Part shown: piece by piece, positions 1-12,145 of the stretch
How the letters are laid out: the number at the start of each line of letters is the position of its first letter
How positions within the stretch are numbered: the first letter of the stretch is position 1
DNA from: Eublepharis macularius
Taxonomy: Eukaryota; Chordata; Lepidosauria; Squamata; Eublepharidae
Reading direction: 5' to 3'
Assembly (NCBI RefSeq): GCF_028583425.1
Contig: NC_072790.1
Coordinates: 14,552,552-14,616,551 of the forward strand
Length of the DNA: 64,000 nt
Program-made: the position numbers and the translations under genes
The notes under the pieces: model-generated
Database searches by the model: none
The model's input: the letters and a program-made list of their open reading frames with translations, nothing else
What the model was told of the DNA's origin: nothing

Positions 1-842
1 TACTTCTCTTTTTCCTTTGAGTCTGCAATGACTTCCTTCAACGCCTGAACGTTCAGGATTGCATGGCCAATGTTCTGCTGAAGGGGCAGTCACGCCGTCA
101 CCTCAGTTTATTGTTGTGAACATGCATGCAACTTGCCCACCCCCAACAAAATACTTCTTTTGTGGCAATTGTCTTACAAGCAGAAGAGAGGCATATTTTG
201 GTTCCTCTCATGCCACGTTCGGTCTCTGTTGTGGTATGGGCACTTCCTGAATACCATATAAACATCTTCTTACTTGCATTGATTTCACTTGTCTTCTTTT
301 TTTTTTTTAGTTACCCTGGTTCTCACGAAGGCAGGTGATCTGCTTTAATTTGAATTTGGTTAACCGGTCTCATAAGCACCATGATCCAGAACCCTGAACT
401 TCCCATTCTGTGAGAATAAAACTTTCCATGCCTATATGGGGATTTTTCATTTCATACAATGACATCCCGAACAGAATCATATTCTTCTAAACCCAATGAC
501 TTCAGCAGACTTAGAAAGGCATAGCGTTGCATGAGATAGTACTGCTAGAAATGTAGACCCCCCCCAATACCAGAAAATTGGGGGAAAGGATTCCCCCCTA
601 GGAAATCCCCCTCCCCATTTTTCCAATAGAAAAACTGGAAATTTTGTAGAGCACTGAAATAAACTATGAAGTATTTTCTTTTGTAAAAAATGAAATGCTT
701 TTATAAGGCAAGGTTTTATTGTGAAATATGAACACTTAGGGGGCCCAGGAAACTCACAGGGGATCCTATTATTTTAGCCCCCCTCCAGCTGCCTGCTCTC
801 TAACCAGCCAACCTGTCTGCAGAGCCACCGCCTTCCACTGAG
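1..842. other. Unassigned non-coding DNA
   Basis: I see no gene or named repeat here. It has simple T and C runs near 297-309 and 559-567 and short frames without family resemblance. Confidence 0.5.
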
Positions 843-1042
843 AGCCAAACTACAAGTGACGCCTTACACAGGTTGGACACTTGTCAGCTTCCCTCAAGTT
901 TTGATGGGAAATGTAGGCGCCCTGGTTTTACAGCTTGGCTCTCCATTACAGCTGCAAGATCAGGATGCCTACATTTCCCATCAAAACTTGAGGGAAGCCG
1001 ACTAGTGTCCAACCTGTGTAAGACGTCACTTGTAGTTTGGCT
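843..1042. mobile_element. Fold-back MITE, CTNAG-target family, copy 1
   Basis: This 200-bp element has terminal inverted repeats of about 75 bp (AGCCAAACTACAAGTGACG at the left, its complement at the right). It is flanked on both sides by CTGAG (838-842 and 1043-1047). The short centre includes CAGCTTGGCTCTCC. There is no coding capacity. Confidence 0.85.
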
Positions 1043-2175
1043 CTGAGAGGGTCACATTTTTTCTGAAGAATTCCCCTTGCCTTAACCCAGCCCTATTCTC
1101 TGAGTTTCTGTCCACTGGAGGGGGCAGGTTCAGAATTAGATATATGATCACTCCTGCATATGCCGTAGACATATAAAACATTCTTTCAAACATGTATTGA
1201 ATGTTTAAATGTGACTAATTTCGTCCACAATTAATATGCTATAATGTGTATGATAATACATATTGAAATGCTCCATATTTTCACTATGATAAAGTTTAAC
1301 GCAACATTAAAATGTGTTCCTAGCCCAACTGTGACTGTATGAGATTACATCTGTGCAGATAATGCATTTTCTTTCCTTTCCTTTAAGAAAGGGTGTTATC
1401 TGCACAGAAATAGTCTCATTAAAAAAAAATCTGTTTTTTCCGTTTTCAACTTTAATTTTTTCCTGCCTCTCAGATGGCAAAGATTAAGACACATAAGGAA
1501 AGGTAGTAGAGGGTGCAACAGTTCATATAACTCTCTTTCTTTCTTTAGTATTAGGTATACTCACAATTTTGCTTGCCGAAAACAAAGGCATTTATACTTT
1601 GAAATTTCATAGATATGCCAAATAGTACAACTGTATACACTAACTGATGTGTTTTATGTTGTCAAAGCAGTATAATAAATTTAGGATTTTAATTTCTCAA
1701 CATTTTTCCATGTCTTTACAATTAAAAAAAATGTACACCAAGTAATTTCCTGTTAGAAAAGATAATTCACATAGGAAATGTCCAGTCACAGCAAGACTCT
1801 TTTCCTTATTCGACTCCACCTTGCTCTCCTCAGAATTTTCCACACCTTCGAATACAGCAGAAACCAAAGTGTGAACAAGACCTTGTAACCTCTCCCCAAT
1901 CTGGGGAATCAATAGAGTTGCCAATAATTACTGAAAAATTACCCTAATTACAGTAATTACTGAAAAATCTTTCCACTTTCCAACTGCTTGCTGTCAGGAA
2001 TAAGGTACATCCATTTCTTCCCCCACAACATCCTATCACAGGGAACACAGAGGCACACAGATTAAATCCAATCTTGTATAATCCTGGGGATAACCGTTTG
2101 TGTCAATGAAAGTTAGGGTCTCTTACTGTTCTTTCTGCTTATTTTTAACTGAGTCATCAAAGGCTATCAATTACT
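1043..2175. other. Unassigned stretch with one hairpin
   Basis: No gene was recognised. An imperfect hairpin pairs 1341-1362 with 1396-1417 (stem of about 22 bp around CTGTGCAGATAA). A 75-residue open frame at 1697-1924 on the minus strand resembles nothing I know. Confidence 0.5.
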
Positions 2176-2266
2176 AACAGCGAATCTTAAATAAAGTTAC
2201 TCCAGTCTAAGCCCATTCATGTTAAGGGGCTTAGACGGGAGTAACTCTGTTTAGGAGTGCGCTGTA
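2176..2266. mobile_element. Short fold-back MITE (about 90 bp), copy 1
   Basis: This near-palindrome has arms reading AGTTACTCCAGTCTAAGCCC and the inverse, with an outer pair ACAGCG/CGCTGT. The same element recurs at 28329-28408 and 30952-31037. Confidence 0.75.
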
Positions 2267-3495
2267 AGAGGACTAACTTTGCCTCCTCATTGCCTAGAGT
2301 TGTTCTTGATGTAGCTGTTTTCCTCACAGTAGCTTGGATCCTTCTTCAGGAGTGGGAGTGATTTTCTTTGATTACTTCCCACTCTATTCCCAGGGCTCGC
2401 TGAACCCTACAGGGCAGGATTTCAGGGTGCATGGCAGGCTACAGTAGCAATAGGGGAATAGCAAAAAAAAATCCCTCCCTGCTTGTAGAAGTAGCTTCCA
2501 CAAGCCAAAAACTTAGGTGGGACCCAAACCAGTATCTTCTGGCAGAAGGGAGCCAGGGAGCATCAAACTGGAGTTAAAATTGTAATCATGCATAATAGAA
2601 AATCTCGTGGGGATCTTTTGAGGGAGGGTAATTTCCAAAGGAAAAAATGATGAATATTAACTTACTTAATACCAAGTGGTTACACAAGTAGGCTTAGATT
2701 TTTTTGCAGTTCTGAATTATTGTATGCTCCGAATAAATGCGGCTCCATGTTTTTGAAGCATTCTAAAGCATTCCATTGACTTCTAGTTATACCCTTCTAA
2801 GTCCACAAACATAGAAAAGCTGAGGATTGCACTGTAAGGTAGCTCTGTATAAAGACCTCATTCCCAGTGGCTGAGGTGTGCAGCTTTTGACTGCCCAAGC
2901 TCAAGTGAACTGAGGATGCAAGGCAGTTTAAGTAAATAGTGATTTCCCCTGGAATTCTTGGCCACAGCACTCCACACATACCTTCTTTACAAGGTACCCT
3001 TCTCGTATGCGCCTGGGTTCTGTTTCTGGTTCTTGATCCATCTTTGTTTGTCCTGTCAAGTCCGACACGGCCAGCAGTTCAAACACTTCTGATGGTGTCA
3101 GGGGTTTGCATACTGCCTGGCTTCAGCTGTCACTTTCATAAGTTTCCCCGCTTGGTAATCACATGAAAGCATACCCAACTTCCCCTTCCGGAAGAAGGAA
3201 ATGCAGAGCCAGATGTATACACTAGGTTAAGCACTTTGCTGTTCTGAGCCCACAGGATAAGGCAAGCAACAAACTAAAGTAAATAATCATTGCTTGTTCT
3301 GGGAGCGAGTGTGTGTAAAAAACAGGATTTTCTTGATAAATGAGTTAAGAAATGGATATTAAAACACGATTTAAGAAATGATCCTATGGAGTCGCAGCTT
3401 TCTGAAAAAGAATTTCTAAACAAAATCCGAAGAAATGACAAAGTAATCTGATGAGCGGTAATAAACATGCCACTGCTCGGTTATTCTACGGAGCA
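2267..3495. other. Unassigned stretch
   Basis: I see only scattered short frames and no family resemblance or clear repeat termini. Confidence 0.5.
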
Positions 3496-3499
3496 CCGT

Positions 3500-4960
3500 A
3501 TTTATTTATTTATTTATTTTATTTATTGATGGCCTGCCTTTCTCACTGAGATTCAAGATGGATTACACAGTGTAAGAGTAGTACAGTCAGTATCAAGGAC
3601 AATTTCATAAACAATGCCTTAGGGTAAATAAATGCAAGTTTACAAAGACGTAGCATGAGCAAGAATCCAATACAGAGTTGATGAAATGCTGAAACAGAAC
3701 ATAAGCAATTCTAGGGCTGACATAGGAGCACATATTTAAAGCAACATAATGGGTGAAGTCTATGGTCCCTAACTCATTAGTGGAGCATCTGACACCCCTC
3801 CCTACAATACAAAAGCCTTTTTGAATAATTTGGTTTTGCATCGTTTGCAGAAAGCCAGAAGAGTGGGGGCTCTCCTGATCTCCTCAGGCAGGCTGTTCCA
3901 CAAGGTAGGGGCCACCACAGAGAAAGCCCATGTACAGGCTACCGTTGATTTTGCCCATGTGCAGGATGGCACCTGCAGGAGACCCTGTTCAGATGAGTGA
4001 AGTTGCTATGGAGGAGCATAGGGAGGGAGAAGGTCCCATAGGTATGGCTGATCAAGGCTGTGAAGAGCTTTGTATGTGATAACCAATACCTTGAACTGAG
4101 CACAGTAACTGTTAGGTAGCCAATGGAGTGACTGCAGAATGGGGGTGATGCTCATACTCCTGCTTGCTCCTGATAACAATCGTGCCACAGCATTTTGCAT
4201 CAATTGGAGTCTTCTAGTTAACTTAGGTGGGAGACCCGTGTATAGTGCATTACAATAGTCAAGTCTTGATGTTACCATGGCATGGATCCAGGTGGCCAGG
4301 TCGGCCATGTCGAGGTAAGAACCCATCTTCCAGGCTACTATGAGGTTGTAAAAAGCGTTTTTTGGAGCTGCCTTAACTTGTTTTTCTAGTAGTAGCATTG
4401 CATCCAGTATAACTCCTAGGCTCTTAACCGAGTCTGCAAGGGTCAAACAAACTTCATCGAAAGTGGGGAGTACAATGTCCTTTAAGTTCTCTCCCTTCCC
4501 AACAAGCATCACTTCTGTCTTGTCTGGGTTCAATTTCAACTTGTTCATTTTCAGCCATTTCACCACAGCTGTCACGCAGTGGTCCAAGGTTTCTACTGCA
4601 TCCTGGGGGGACCAGGAGAGCGAAATATAGAGCTGGGTATCATCTGCATATTAGTGACATCCAACTCCATAGCTGCGAATGAGTTCTCCTAAAGGCTTTA
4701 CATAGGCACATCCTTTGACGCCCATTTATGCTTCTATATACCTCAACAGGATGGCATGGTCTACTGTGTCAAAGGCTGCCAATAGATCCAGGAAGAGCAA
4801 TAAGGAGGCATAGCCTTTGTCTATATTCAGATGGAGATCATCCACTAACGCGACTAGTGCTATCTCTGTCCCATGCCCTGGTCTGAATCCAGCCAACAAA
4901 ATGAAAACACAAGAGTAGGGTAGAATGCAAATAAATAAATTCACAATAAAGTCAAGCCAA
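3500..4960 (-). mobile_element. L2-like non-LTR retrotransposon, 5'-truncated and decayed
   Basis: Minus-strand frames at 4006-4587 and 4726-4944 encode the end of a reverse transcriptase. Visible motifs are AGFRPGHGTEIAL, LLFLDLLAAFDTVDHAIL (palm motif A region), then DYCNALYTGLPPKL and LQSLHWLP, the typical tail of the L2 group within the CR1/L2 superfamily. Frameshifts and stops separate the pieces, so it is inactive. The low-numbered end has a TTTA-rich tail near 3500. Upstream reverse transcriptase domains and endonuclease are missing. Confidence 0.8.
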
Positions 4961-5163
4961 TATATTGAAGTACAAAACTCTCAACATAATCAAGAATCCA
5001 GGAGGATTATATAAATCAATAATCATACATGAAGGATCATTCAATACAGATATAAATATATAAATCACACAATAATCATGGTGCAAGACAATACAGAAAG
5101 GAAGGCATCCAATAGGTAAGCTCCCAACCAATTGATGGGACAGTCCAATATTGTTTATTAATA
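4961..5163. other. AT-rich unassigned stretch
   Basis: AT-rich, without a recognisable gene or terminus. Confidence 0.5.
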
Positions 5164-5171
5164 ATTATCTC

Positions 5172-5430
5172 CAGGGCTTTTTTCTGGGAAAAGAGGTGGT
5201 GGAACTCAGTGGGTTGTCCTTGGAGAAAATGGTCACATGGCTGATGGCCCCGCCCCCTGATCTCCAGACAGAGGGGAGTTTAGATCGCCCTCTGCGCCGC
5301 TCAGCTGCGCGGAGGGCGATCTAAACTCCCCTCTGTCTGGAGATCAGGGGGCGGGGCCACCAGCCATGTGACCATTTTCAAGAGGTTCCAGAACTCCGTT
5401 CCCCTGCGTTCCCCCTGAAAAAAAGTCCTG
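5172..5430. mobile_element. hAT-type fold-back MITE (CAGGGCTTTTTT family), copy 1
   Basis: Termini are CAGGGCTTTTTTCTGGG at the left and AAAAAAAGTCCTG at the right. The perfect 8-bp TSD ATTATCTC (5164-5171 and 5431-5438) is the hAT signature. The centre is a long GC-rich palindrome around 5300 whose arms contain GACAGAGGGGAGTTTAGATC. Confidence 0.92.
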
Positions 5431-5438
5431 ATTATCTC

Positions 5439-6940
5439 AATTCTATTTCAGGTGAAGCCAGTGAAGGTGGAGTGCAAACCGCAGAGCCCACAATGCCCAA
5501 CACGCAGTGCCAGCTTGAATCCGCCTAAGGTACAGTTTTACATGGCTGCCATATTCTTGAAAGAACTGCAGTGTATCCATTCTCAAACAAACTCTCAGGA
5601 GCAAGGTGGAGGGGCTGAGGATTGCATCCCCCAGACCATCAGAATCAGGGTTAAGTTTGGAGTTTGGAATTAGAGAATGCTCTCTAATTTTTACTGCCCA
5701 CAACTCATCCCCTCTAGCCAAGCTGGGAAATTCCATAAGTAAAGTTGCTAGCAGGTCTGGAGAAAAATGTCCTGCCCTTTTAATAGAAACTTAATGTATG
5801 AAAATGGAAAGCTGACGCTTTTCTCAGGGCATGGAGGTATATCATATCTGTGTGCCCAGGGCCATAAAAGGTGCGGTGAGTGTGTGTCTGTGTCTGTGCT
5901 GTCATCTTTTTTTGCTGCAAATAAACAGGCAGAGGCCACCAAGTGCACCTATATTTACGTGCATGACTTATAGCAACCCCAAGGGGCTTTCCCGATGAGC
6001 AGGGCCACCTTTAGCACTGTTTAATTCACAGGCCAACTCAGTTTACAGAGGCAATCTTTCTGCCAAAACATAACAGCCTGCTCAACTTTCTCTCCATGCC
6101 CACCCATGCCTTTTTAAATTGCTAGCTTTGCCCCACCCATCGAGATTGCCGTCTCCCATGAGAACTTTGCCCGACCCTCCCAGGCGGTGGGGGTCCTCTT
6201 CCCACCCTCACAGCTGAGAATCCTGGCTGGCAAACACTCCCCCCCCCCTCCACTGAGCAGAGGGAAGGGAAAGTTTCTCTCTACTCCCACTCCCATATCT
6301 ACAATATAGAGGATCGAACTAGTTACCTACCTTACAGAGGGTGTTGTAAGAATTGCAACATCATATATGGGAAGGGTTTTAGACACGCTAAAGCAGAGCT
6401 TACTTGTGAGCTACTAGTAACTTGCAGGTTGCTGTTTAATAGCTTGTGCATCCCCTAGAAGATCCTGGAAAAGTTCTACTTCAGACTTCCCCCCCTAAGC
6501 TTTCATTTCACAGGATTTTTCAAAGTGGGCTTAGCTGATATCTTCATTCCTGGTGTTCCTATGATACCGCCAGCATCCACACGCAGCCAACCCACCTGAT
6601 CCCATGGTGTGCATCACATCAGAGATTTTTTAAAGCATAATCTGTTTAATTCCACTGCAAGATTAATTCCATTACAGTTACATCATGAAACTGGGGCATT
6701 ATGAAGAATAATTGACAAAAGACTAAAGCTGATTAAGCTGGTTGGGAGGGGCTGCTTTTGTGTTATTTTAAAAACTCGTAGTTTTGTATAGCCAACAGGC
6801 TGTACTTCACCATTTTCAAATGCAAGCCGCCAGCACAACTATGGATTTCTGATCATGTGGTCCACTACTGAAAAAATCTTAAAGGCCTCTGTCCCTAAGA
6901 CTACGGTCTGTCAAAACTGTGACAGGCTCAGGATACAGGC
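5439..6940. other. Unassigned stretch
   Basis: It contains C-rich runs near 6235-6255 and overlapping short frames on both strands. No recognisable protein or repeat terminus was found. Confidence 0.45.
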
Positions 6941-6944
6941 ATAG

Positions 6945-7065
6945 ATCCAGAGGAGTTAGCCGTGTTAGTCTGTAGTAGCAAAATCAAAAAGAGTCCAAAA
7001 AGAGACCTTTAAGACTAACCAATTTTATTGTAGCATAAGCTTCAGGTGTGGTTCTTTAATTGGAA
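6945..7065. repeat. Dispersed repeat with GTTAGTCTG/AAGACTAACC motifs, copy 1
   Basis: It carries GAGTTAGCCGTGTTAGTCTG followed by AGACTAACCAATTTTATTG. The same block appears at 9500-9620, 20640-20875, 32290-32475, 37660-37880 and 43115-43245, often as a fold-back with a central CATCTGACGAAGAGAGCTG. The class is unknown to me. Confidence 0.6.
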
Positions 7066-7094
7066 ATGGCTCTCCTTGTAAAGAAAGTTTGATG

Positions 7095-7210
7095 TTCCCT
7101 GATCAACAGGCACTATATGATAACCAAGGCTGACCCTGCTTAGCTTCTGAGATCTGACGAGATCAGGCTCACCTGCGCTATCCAGGTCAGGGCACATACA
7201 TACATACATA
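7095..7210 (-). repeat. 5S rRNA-derived SINE fragment
   Basis: The minus strand matches the 5S rRNA internal region: ATCTCGTCAGATCTCAGAAG, then CTAAGCAGGGTC, then CCTTGGTTA. It ends in a (ACAT)n simple repeat at 7193-7209. It is not a functional 5S gene because both ends diverge. Confidence 0.75.
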
Positions 7211-7582
7211 ACTGCATTACAAAAATAACAATGCTTGCAAAAATCCTAATTCTGTTATGTTGCATTTTAAAGACTCACACCAGCTCTTATCTTGTTCAAT
7301 GATAAAAGTGCCCTCTTCTGGTACTTGAAGCAATGTGACACAAGGATTTCTTTCATGTAGTGTACTGTTAGAATGGCCTAATCTGTGCAAAAGCCACTTT
7401 AAGATTATTTTAATGTATATCCCATATCCTAAGCCCGGCATAGACCTGGAAACTCAGAGCAGATTCAGCCGAGTTCGTTTCCCACCGCAGATGCTTCCCC
7501 CCTCCTTCATTCCATTATGAAAATCTACCGCTATCCTGAGCTCATCAATGGCTTAATGTGTACTCAGATTAGTGTTGCATGT

Positions 7583-8766
7583 TCACAGACTCACAGAGTT
7601 GGAAGGCGCCACACAGACCTTTTAGTCCAACCCCCCTGCCCAATGCAGGATGAGCCTAAAGCATCCCTGACAAATATTCATCCGGCCTCTTCTTGAAAAC
7701 TGCCGGTGAAGGGGAGCTCAGCACCTCCCTAGGCAGCTGATTCCACCTTTGAACTACTCTGACCATAAAAAAGTTTTTCCTAATATCCTGCAGGTAATTT
7801 TCTGCATGTCGTTTAAGCCTGTTGCTTCAAGTCCTACCCTCTGCTGCCAACTGGAACAGCTCCCTGCCCTCCTCCAAATGACAGCCTTTCAAATATTTAA
7901 AGAGCGCAATCATGTCCCCCCTCAATCTCCTCTTCTCCAAACTAAACATTCCCAAGGCCCTCAGCCTTTCCTCGTAGGGCTCAGTCTCCAGACCCCTGAT
8001 CATTCTTGTCGCTCTCCTCTGCACCCTCTCGATTTTGTCCACATCCTTTTTTGAAGTGAGGCCTCCAGAACTGCACACAATACTCCAGGTGTGGCCTGAC
8101 CAGAGCAGTATAGAAAGGGACTGTGACCTCCTGCGATTTCGATGCAATGGCCCTTTTGATACAACCCAAGACTGAGTTTGCCTTTTTTGCCACCGCATCA
8201 CACTGACTGCTCATATTTAGTTTACAGTCCGCTCTTACCCCAAGATCTCTTTCACATACACTACTACCCAGAAGTGTATCCTCCATCCTGTATTTGTGCT
8301 TCACATTTTTGTGGCCCAGATGTAATACTGTGCACTTATCTATCTTGAATTGCATCCTGTTCACAACTGCCCACTTCTCCAGAGTATTCAGGTCATGTTG
8401 AATTTTAACTCTATCTTCTTAGGTGTTTGCCACTCCTCCCAATTTGGTATCATCAGCAAATTGAATGAGTAGCCCATTTACCCCTTCATCCAGATCATTG
8501 ATGAAAATATTGAAAAGTACTGGGCCGAGAACTGAGCCCTGCGTCACCCCACTGGATATTTCTCGCCAATCTGTTGAAACGCCATTGACCACCACTCTTT
8601 GGGTGCGGTCCACTAACCAGTTCCCTATCCACCAAACTGTCCTATAGTCCAGTCCGCAGTCTTCCAGTTTACCCATTAGAATGTCATGGGGAACCTTATC
8701 AAAAGCTTTACTGAAATCCAGGTTAATCACATCAACGGAGTTCCCATGAACTCCAGGGGAAAGCAT
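7583..8766 (-). mobile_element. CR1 LINE, 5'-truncated, 3' end complete
   Basis: The minus-strand frame 8419-8766 shows the CR1 reverse transcriptase palm: [15 protein letters not shown], then [20 protein letters not shown] and FADDTKLGG with the catalytic Asp pair. The frames 7981-8364 and 7827-8201 continue the ORF2 C terminus ([20 protein letters not shown]) in shifted frames. The low-coordinate end is the CR1 3' tail around AGAGTTGGAAGG. Frame breaks show it is dead. Confidence 0.92.
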
Positions 8767-9265
8767 TCTGCCCTACTTCTGTGCCTTCCATAGTAGCTGC
8801 ATATCAGCTGGTGAACTGTTTCACTGCATGGAGATAAAGCTCATCCCTTGCTAACGTGGACATGATCTGACTAATACCCTGCAGGGTTCCATCCATGATA
8901 CCTTTACTTTATCACTTCTTGTCACTCCTCTTATTTGCACAGGTATCAATTGTACGACTGCCATGCCTTGTTAAAAATTGGCTACCCTAGTTTGGGGGAG
9001 GGGGAATTAATTCAGCAAGTCTGCAAACTGGCTGTGCAGTGAGCTCAATCATTTTAGCATATATTATGATATGCATTGTAAGATGCGTGTGTGTGTGTGT
9101 CAGCCTTTAGTAAGAACATTTGTTGAGCGAATTTGTCCTGAACAACGGAATGCTGATGTTTCATAAAGGACTGACCAGCCAATCATGGCTGGGTTCAGCT
9201 TATCTACATGAAGCTGCCAATCACGAAGATATGAAATTGCTGAATATTATCTACTCAGATAGGCA
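8767..9265. other. Unassigned stretch
   Basis: No gene was recognised; a (TG)n microsatellite lies at about 9088-9099. Confidence 0.5.
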
Positions 9266-9269
9266 ATAG

Positions 9270-9395
9270 ATCTTCAGGATCTCGGGCAGGGGGGGGCAGT
9301 TCACATCACTTTCTGGAGATGGCGGGGATTGAACCGGGGATTTTCTGCACACTAGGCAGATGCTCTACCACTGCGCCACAGCCTCCTCCATGGCT
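9270..9395 (-). repeat. tRNA-derived SINE
   Basis: On the minus strand the head reads GGCTGTGGCGCAGTGGTAGA (A box) with GGTTCAATCC (B box), then a non-tRNA body. The continuous body and lack of acceptor-stem pairing argue for a SINE and not a tRNA gene. Confidence 0.75.
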
Positions 9396-9499
9396 GAACA
9401 TGAAGGAAGCTTCATACTTCTGGATTTGTTTAGCTTTCTGCAATGCAAGCAGTTATCTTTCTAGATGTTTCTTTCCTTCATATCTGGTCTGCTAACTGA

Positions 9500-9620
9500 C
9501 AAAGGGGGTTTGACTCTTAAAAGCTTATAGCCTAGATATCTTGTTGGTCTTTTAAGGTGCTACTGGACTTGAATCTTACTGTCCTACTACAGTCCAACAC
9601 AGCTACCCAATATGAACATA
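9500..9620. repeat. Dispersed repeat with GTGCTACTGGACT motif, partial copy
   Basis: It contains AAAAGCTTATAGCC, AGGTGCTACTGGACTTGAAT and CTACTACAGTCCAACACAGC, matching the family noted at 6945. Confidence 0.5.
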
Positions 9621-10048
9621 TAGCACCTGTTTTGAAATAATTTTCCATTGTGGAAAAAGTGGGGTATAAATGAAGCAAATCATAACTATAGCTGAAGATG
9701 GGGGGACAGATAGAGTAGGTTGGTTAAGGAGTGGGGAGGAGAGAAGGAAGCAGGGAAAGGGGAGGGGTTGCCAGGATGGAGAAAGAGGAAATAAGGGGGG
9801 GGGGAAACAAGTTGCCCCCCAAGATCTTGTGGATCCTCGCTTGTATTATATATGTCTCTGTAATTGCCTCTCAGTTTCTTGGATATAAGTATCTGAGAGT
9901 ACCATGAAGAGAACACATCAGTAGAGATTATACAACATGTACTCCAGACTCTGATATAAGGTTACCCATTTCAGCCTGAAAAGGGACACGTTCATAGTCA
10001 CAATGTTGCAGATACCCCCTTCACAGCAGACAGAAGTGCTGGCAATCA
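9621..10048. other. Unassigned, locally purine-rich stretch
   Basis: G/A-rich from about 9700 to 9810; no gene seen. Confidence 0.5.
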
Positions 10049-10716
10049 GGCCGAGACTTCAAACATACAAATATGCTCGATCTCTTTCTTCAGAGGGTGA
10101 TCCATGGAAGAGACAAGACACATTTTCCTGTGTGTAAGCCTTTTCATTACCAGAATGTTTGTCTTCTGGGGGAGTTTTGAACAAAAGAGGGTTAACAAAA
10201 ATGTATGGAGTAGGCCCGAAGTGAAGAAATAAATCTTTGATTCATGAACTCTGGGAAGATCCAGGTGTTCGGCGTGGCCTCTCCTCTTTACAGGTTCTGA
10301 GATGCAGTTTTTCCTCACAGCAGCAGGAAATGACCCATAACCGTTGTCTGGGAAAGGCCCAGGCCAGAAGATGGCGGCTCTTCTGCTAACTGCTATCTTC
10401 TCAGAGAGTCCTTCTTCCACAGAGAGATGCTCGTGTCCTCAGGAAAATCACTTCAGCTCCCTCTTCTGTTTTCTGGAGTTCACCCCACATTTTGCCTGTA
10501 CTGTTGCCAGGCAACCACTCCCCCACCCTTTCTCCAAAAAATCACCTCAGACCGGAGAGAAATGTTTCTACACCAGAACAGCTATGCAGGGAAAAACAGA
10601 AGGCAAACCTTCTGGTAATGAAAAGGCTTGCACACAAGAAAATGTGCCATGTCTCTTCCGTAAATCGCCCTCTGAAGAAAGAGACCGAGCCTATTTATCT
10701 GTTTGACGTCTCGGCC
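10049..10716. mobile_element. Fold-back DNA element with about 120-bp inverted ends
   Basis: The left arm starts GGCCGAGACTTCAAAC and the right arm ends GTTTGACGTCTCGGCC. Internal pairs such as GAAAAGGCTTGCACAC versus GTGTGTAAGCCTTTTC extend the pairing to about 120 bp. No convincing TSD was found, so the superfamily is undetermined. The open frames inside (10046-10420, 10344-10706) are incidental. Confidence 0.75.
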
Positions 10717-10834
10717 TGCTTGCCTGTACTTCTGCCTGCTTTTCAAAAGAAAGGATTATTGAGGGTTTGCGTTCCGATGCCCCGAAGGACCTTCGAACAT
10801 CCCCTTGGATGTCTTGTCCAAACGCAATTAGGGC

Positions 10835-11043
10835 TAAGGTTGCCAAATCCAGGATGAGAAGTTCCTGGAGATTTGGAAGTGGCGACTGGGGTGGGTGGGG
10901 CTTGGGGATGGGAGGGACCTCAGCCGGATATAATGCCATAGAGTTCACCTTCCAAAGCAGCCATTTTCTTCATCTCTGTCATCTAGAGCTCAACTGTAAT
11001 TCTGGGTGATCTCTAGGACCCACCTGGAGACTGGCAACTCTGG
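10835..11043. mobile_element. AGGTTGCCA/TGGCAAC-type short MITE, copy 1
   Basis: The left end is AAGGTTGCCAAATCC and the right end GACTGGCAACTCTG. The interior has TTCCTGGAGATTTGG and ATAATGCCATAGAGTTCACC, the markers of this family across the window. Confidence 0.75.
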
Positions 11044-11516
11044 CTTGGACTGTGATGACTTGGGGTGCGTGACTTCTGTCCCTATGTTGTCCCCCCCCTC
11101 GTGCTATTTCCATGGACCTGCCAGATTTTGCATTTTCAACAAAATAGTATCAGTTCACACTACTATCCCACTACAGGGTCACCTTGTAAGGGTCAACCAA
11201 ACCATGTCACAAAGGCAGAGATGAGGCTGGTAGTGAGTAGTGACTAGAGACAGGGCTTTTTCAGTGCTTGCCTTTGGTATGCTTCCCCTCTTGAGGCTTG
11301 TCTGGCACCTACTTTACTATCTTTTAGGCACCCATATCTTTTACCCAGGCTTTTAATTCAGGGTTTTATCTTTCCAGCTTTTTAATGGTCTGTTTCTGGT
11401 CTGAACTCTGGCAGTATGGATATTTTAATGCTTTTTGCATCCTGGGCTTGTTTCAGTGGCTTGTGGTTTTTTATATCATTAACATATTGCTTGCTTGTTT
11501 GTTTGTAGTTCACCTT
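11044..11516. other. Unassigned stretch
   Basis: No gene or clear repeat terminus seen. Confidence 0.45.
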
Positions 11517-11655
11517 TCTCAATGAGACTCAAGACGGATTACGCAGTGTAAATCAATACAATCAACAGCTAGAACATTTAATAAGTCATTCAATAATAAT
11601 AAGTCATTTGCAGAGATTTGAAAATAAGCAGAGAACTGAAACAATGTTGATACTG
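11517..11655 (-). repeat. L2-like LINE 3'-end fragment
   Basis: TTCTCAATGAGACTCAAGACG and the following bases match the 3' end of the L2-like element at 3540-3580. Confidence 0.65.
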
Positions 11656-11675
11656 AGCATAACAACAACAATAAC

Positions 11676-11938
11676 AACAACATTCGATTTATATACCACC
11701 CTTCAGGACAACTTAATGCCCATTCAGAGCAGTTTACAAAGTATGCCATTATTAACCCCACAACAAAACACACTGTGAGGTGGGTGGGGCAGAAAGAGCT
11801 CTAGAGAACTGTGACTAGCCCAAGGTCACCCAGCTGGCTTCAAGTGGAGGAGCAGGGAATCAAACCCAGCTCTCCAGATTAGAGTCCTGCACTCTTAACC
11901 ACTACACCAAACTGGCTCTCACAACTAAACCTCACATA
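11676..11938 (-). repeat. tRNA-derived SINE (GTGTAGTGGTTAAGAG type), copy 1
   Basis: On the minus strand it begins with GGTGTAGTGGTTAAGAGTGC (A-box region) and a B-box-like GGTTTGATTCCC. A body with CAAGGTCACCCAGCTGGCTT (read on +) follows, and it ends in (AAC)n. Copies lie at 49878-50125 and 63626-63880. Confidence 0.82.
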
Positions 11939-12145
11939 TATATGGCAGGAGTGGGATTCAAACCAGCAGAGTGCTGATTTGCAGTCCAACCAATTAACCA
12001 CTATGCTACAGCAGCTCTGCTGGATCAAATCAGTGTTCCATCTAGTCTAGCATCCTGTTTCACACAGTGGCCAACCAGTCACCCTAGAGGGCCAATTAAT
12101 CGGGCATAGCAACTGAGGCCTCCACCTGAGGTTTCCTCCTAGATC
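11939..12145. repeat. SINE head plus CR1/L3-like 3' fragment
   Basis: 11939-12005 resembles a second tRNA-derived SINE on the minus strand (GGAGTGGGATTCAAACC, TTAACCACTATGC). 12008-12145 carries TCCATCTAGTCTAGCATCCT, shared with 23800-23950 and typical of a CR1/L3-like 3' region. Confidence 0.55.

Noticed and set aside
1697-1924. 75-residue minus-strand frame starting MATLLIPQIGERLQG
   Set aside because: No family resemblance and no start, splice or promoter context; probably chance.
7110-7195. Possible 5S rRNA gene
   Set aside because: Only the central part matches; the ends diverge and it continues into SINE-like sequence.
9310-9390. Possible tRNA gene on the minus strand
   Set aside because: A and B boxes are present, but there is no paired acceptor stem and a SINE body follows.
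9700-9810. Purine-rich tract as a regulatory element
   Set aside because: It is a short simple-sequence stretch with no nearby gene.
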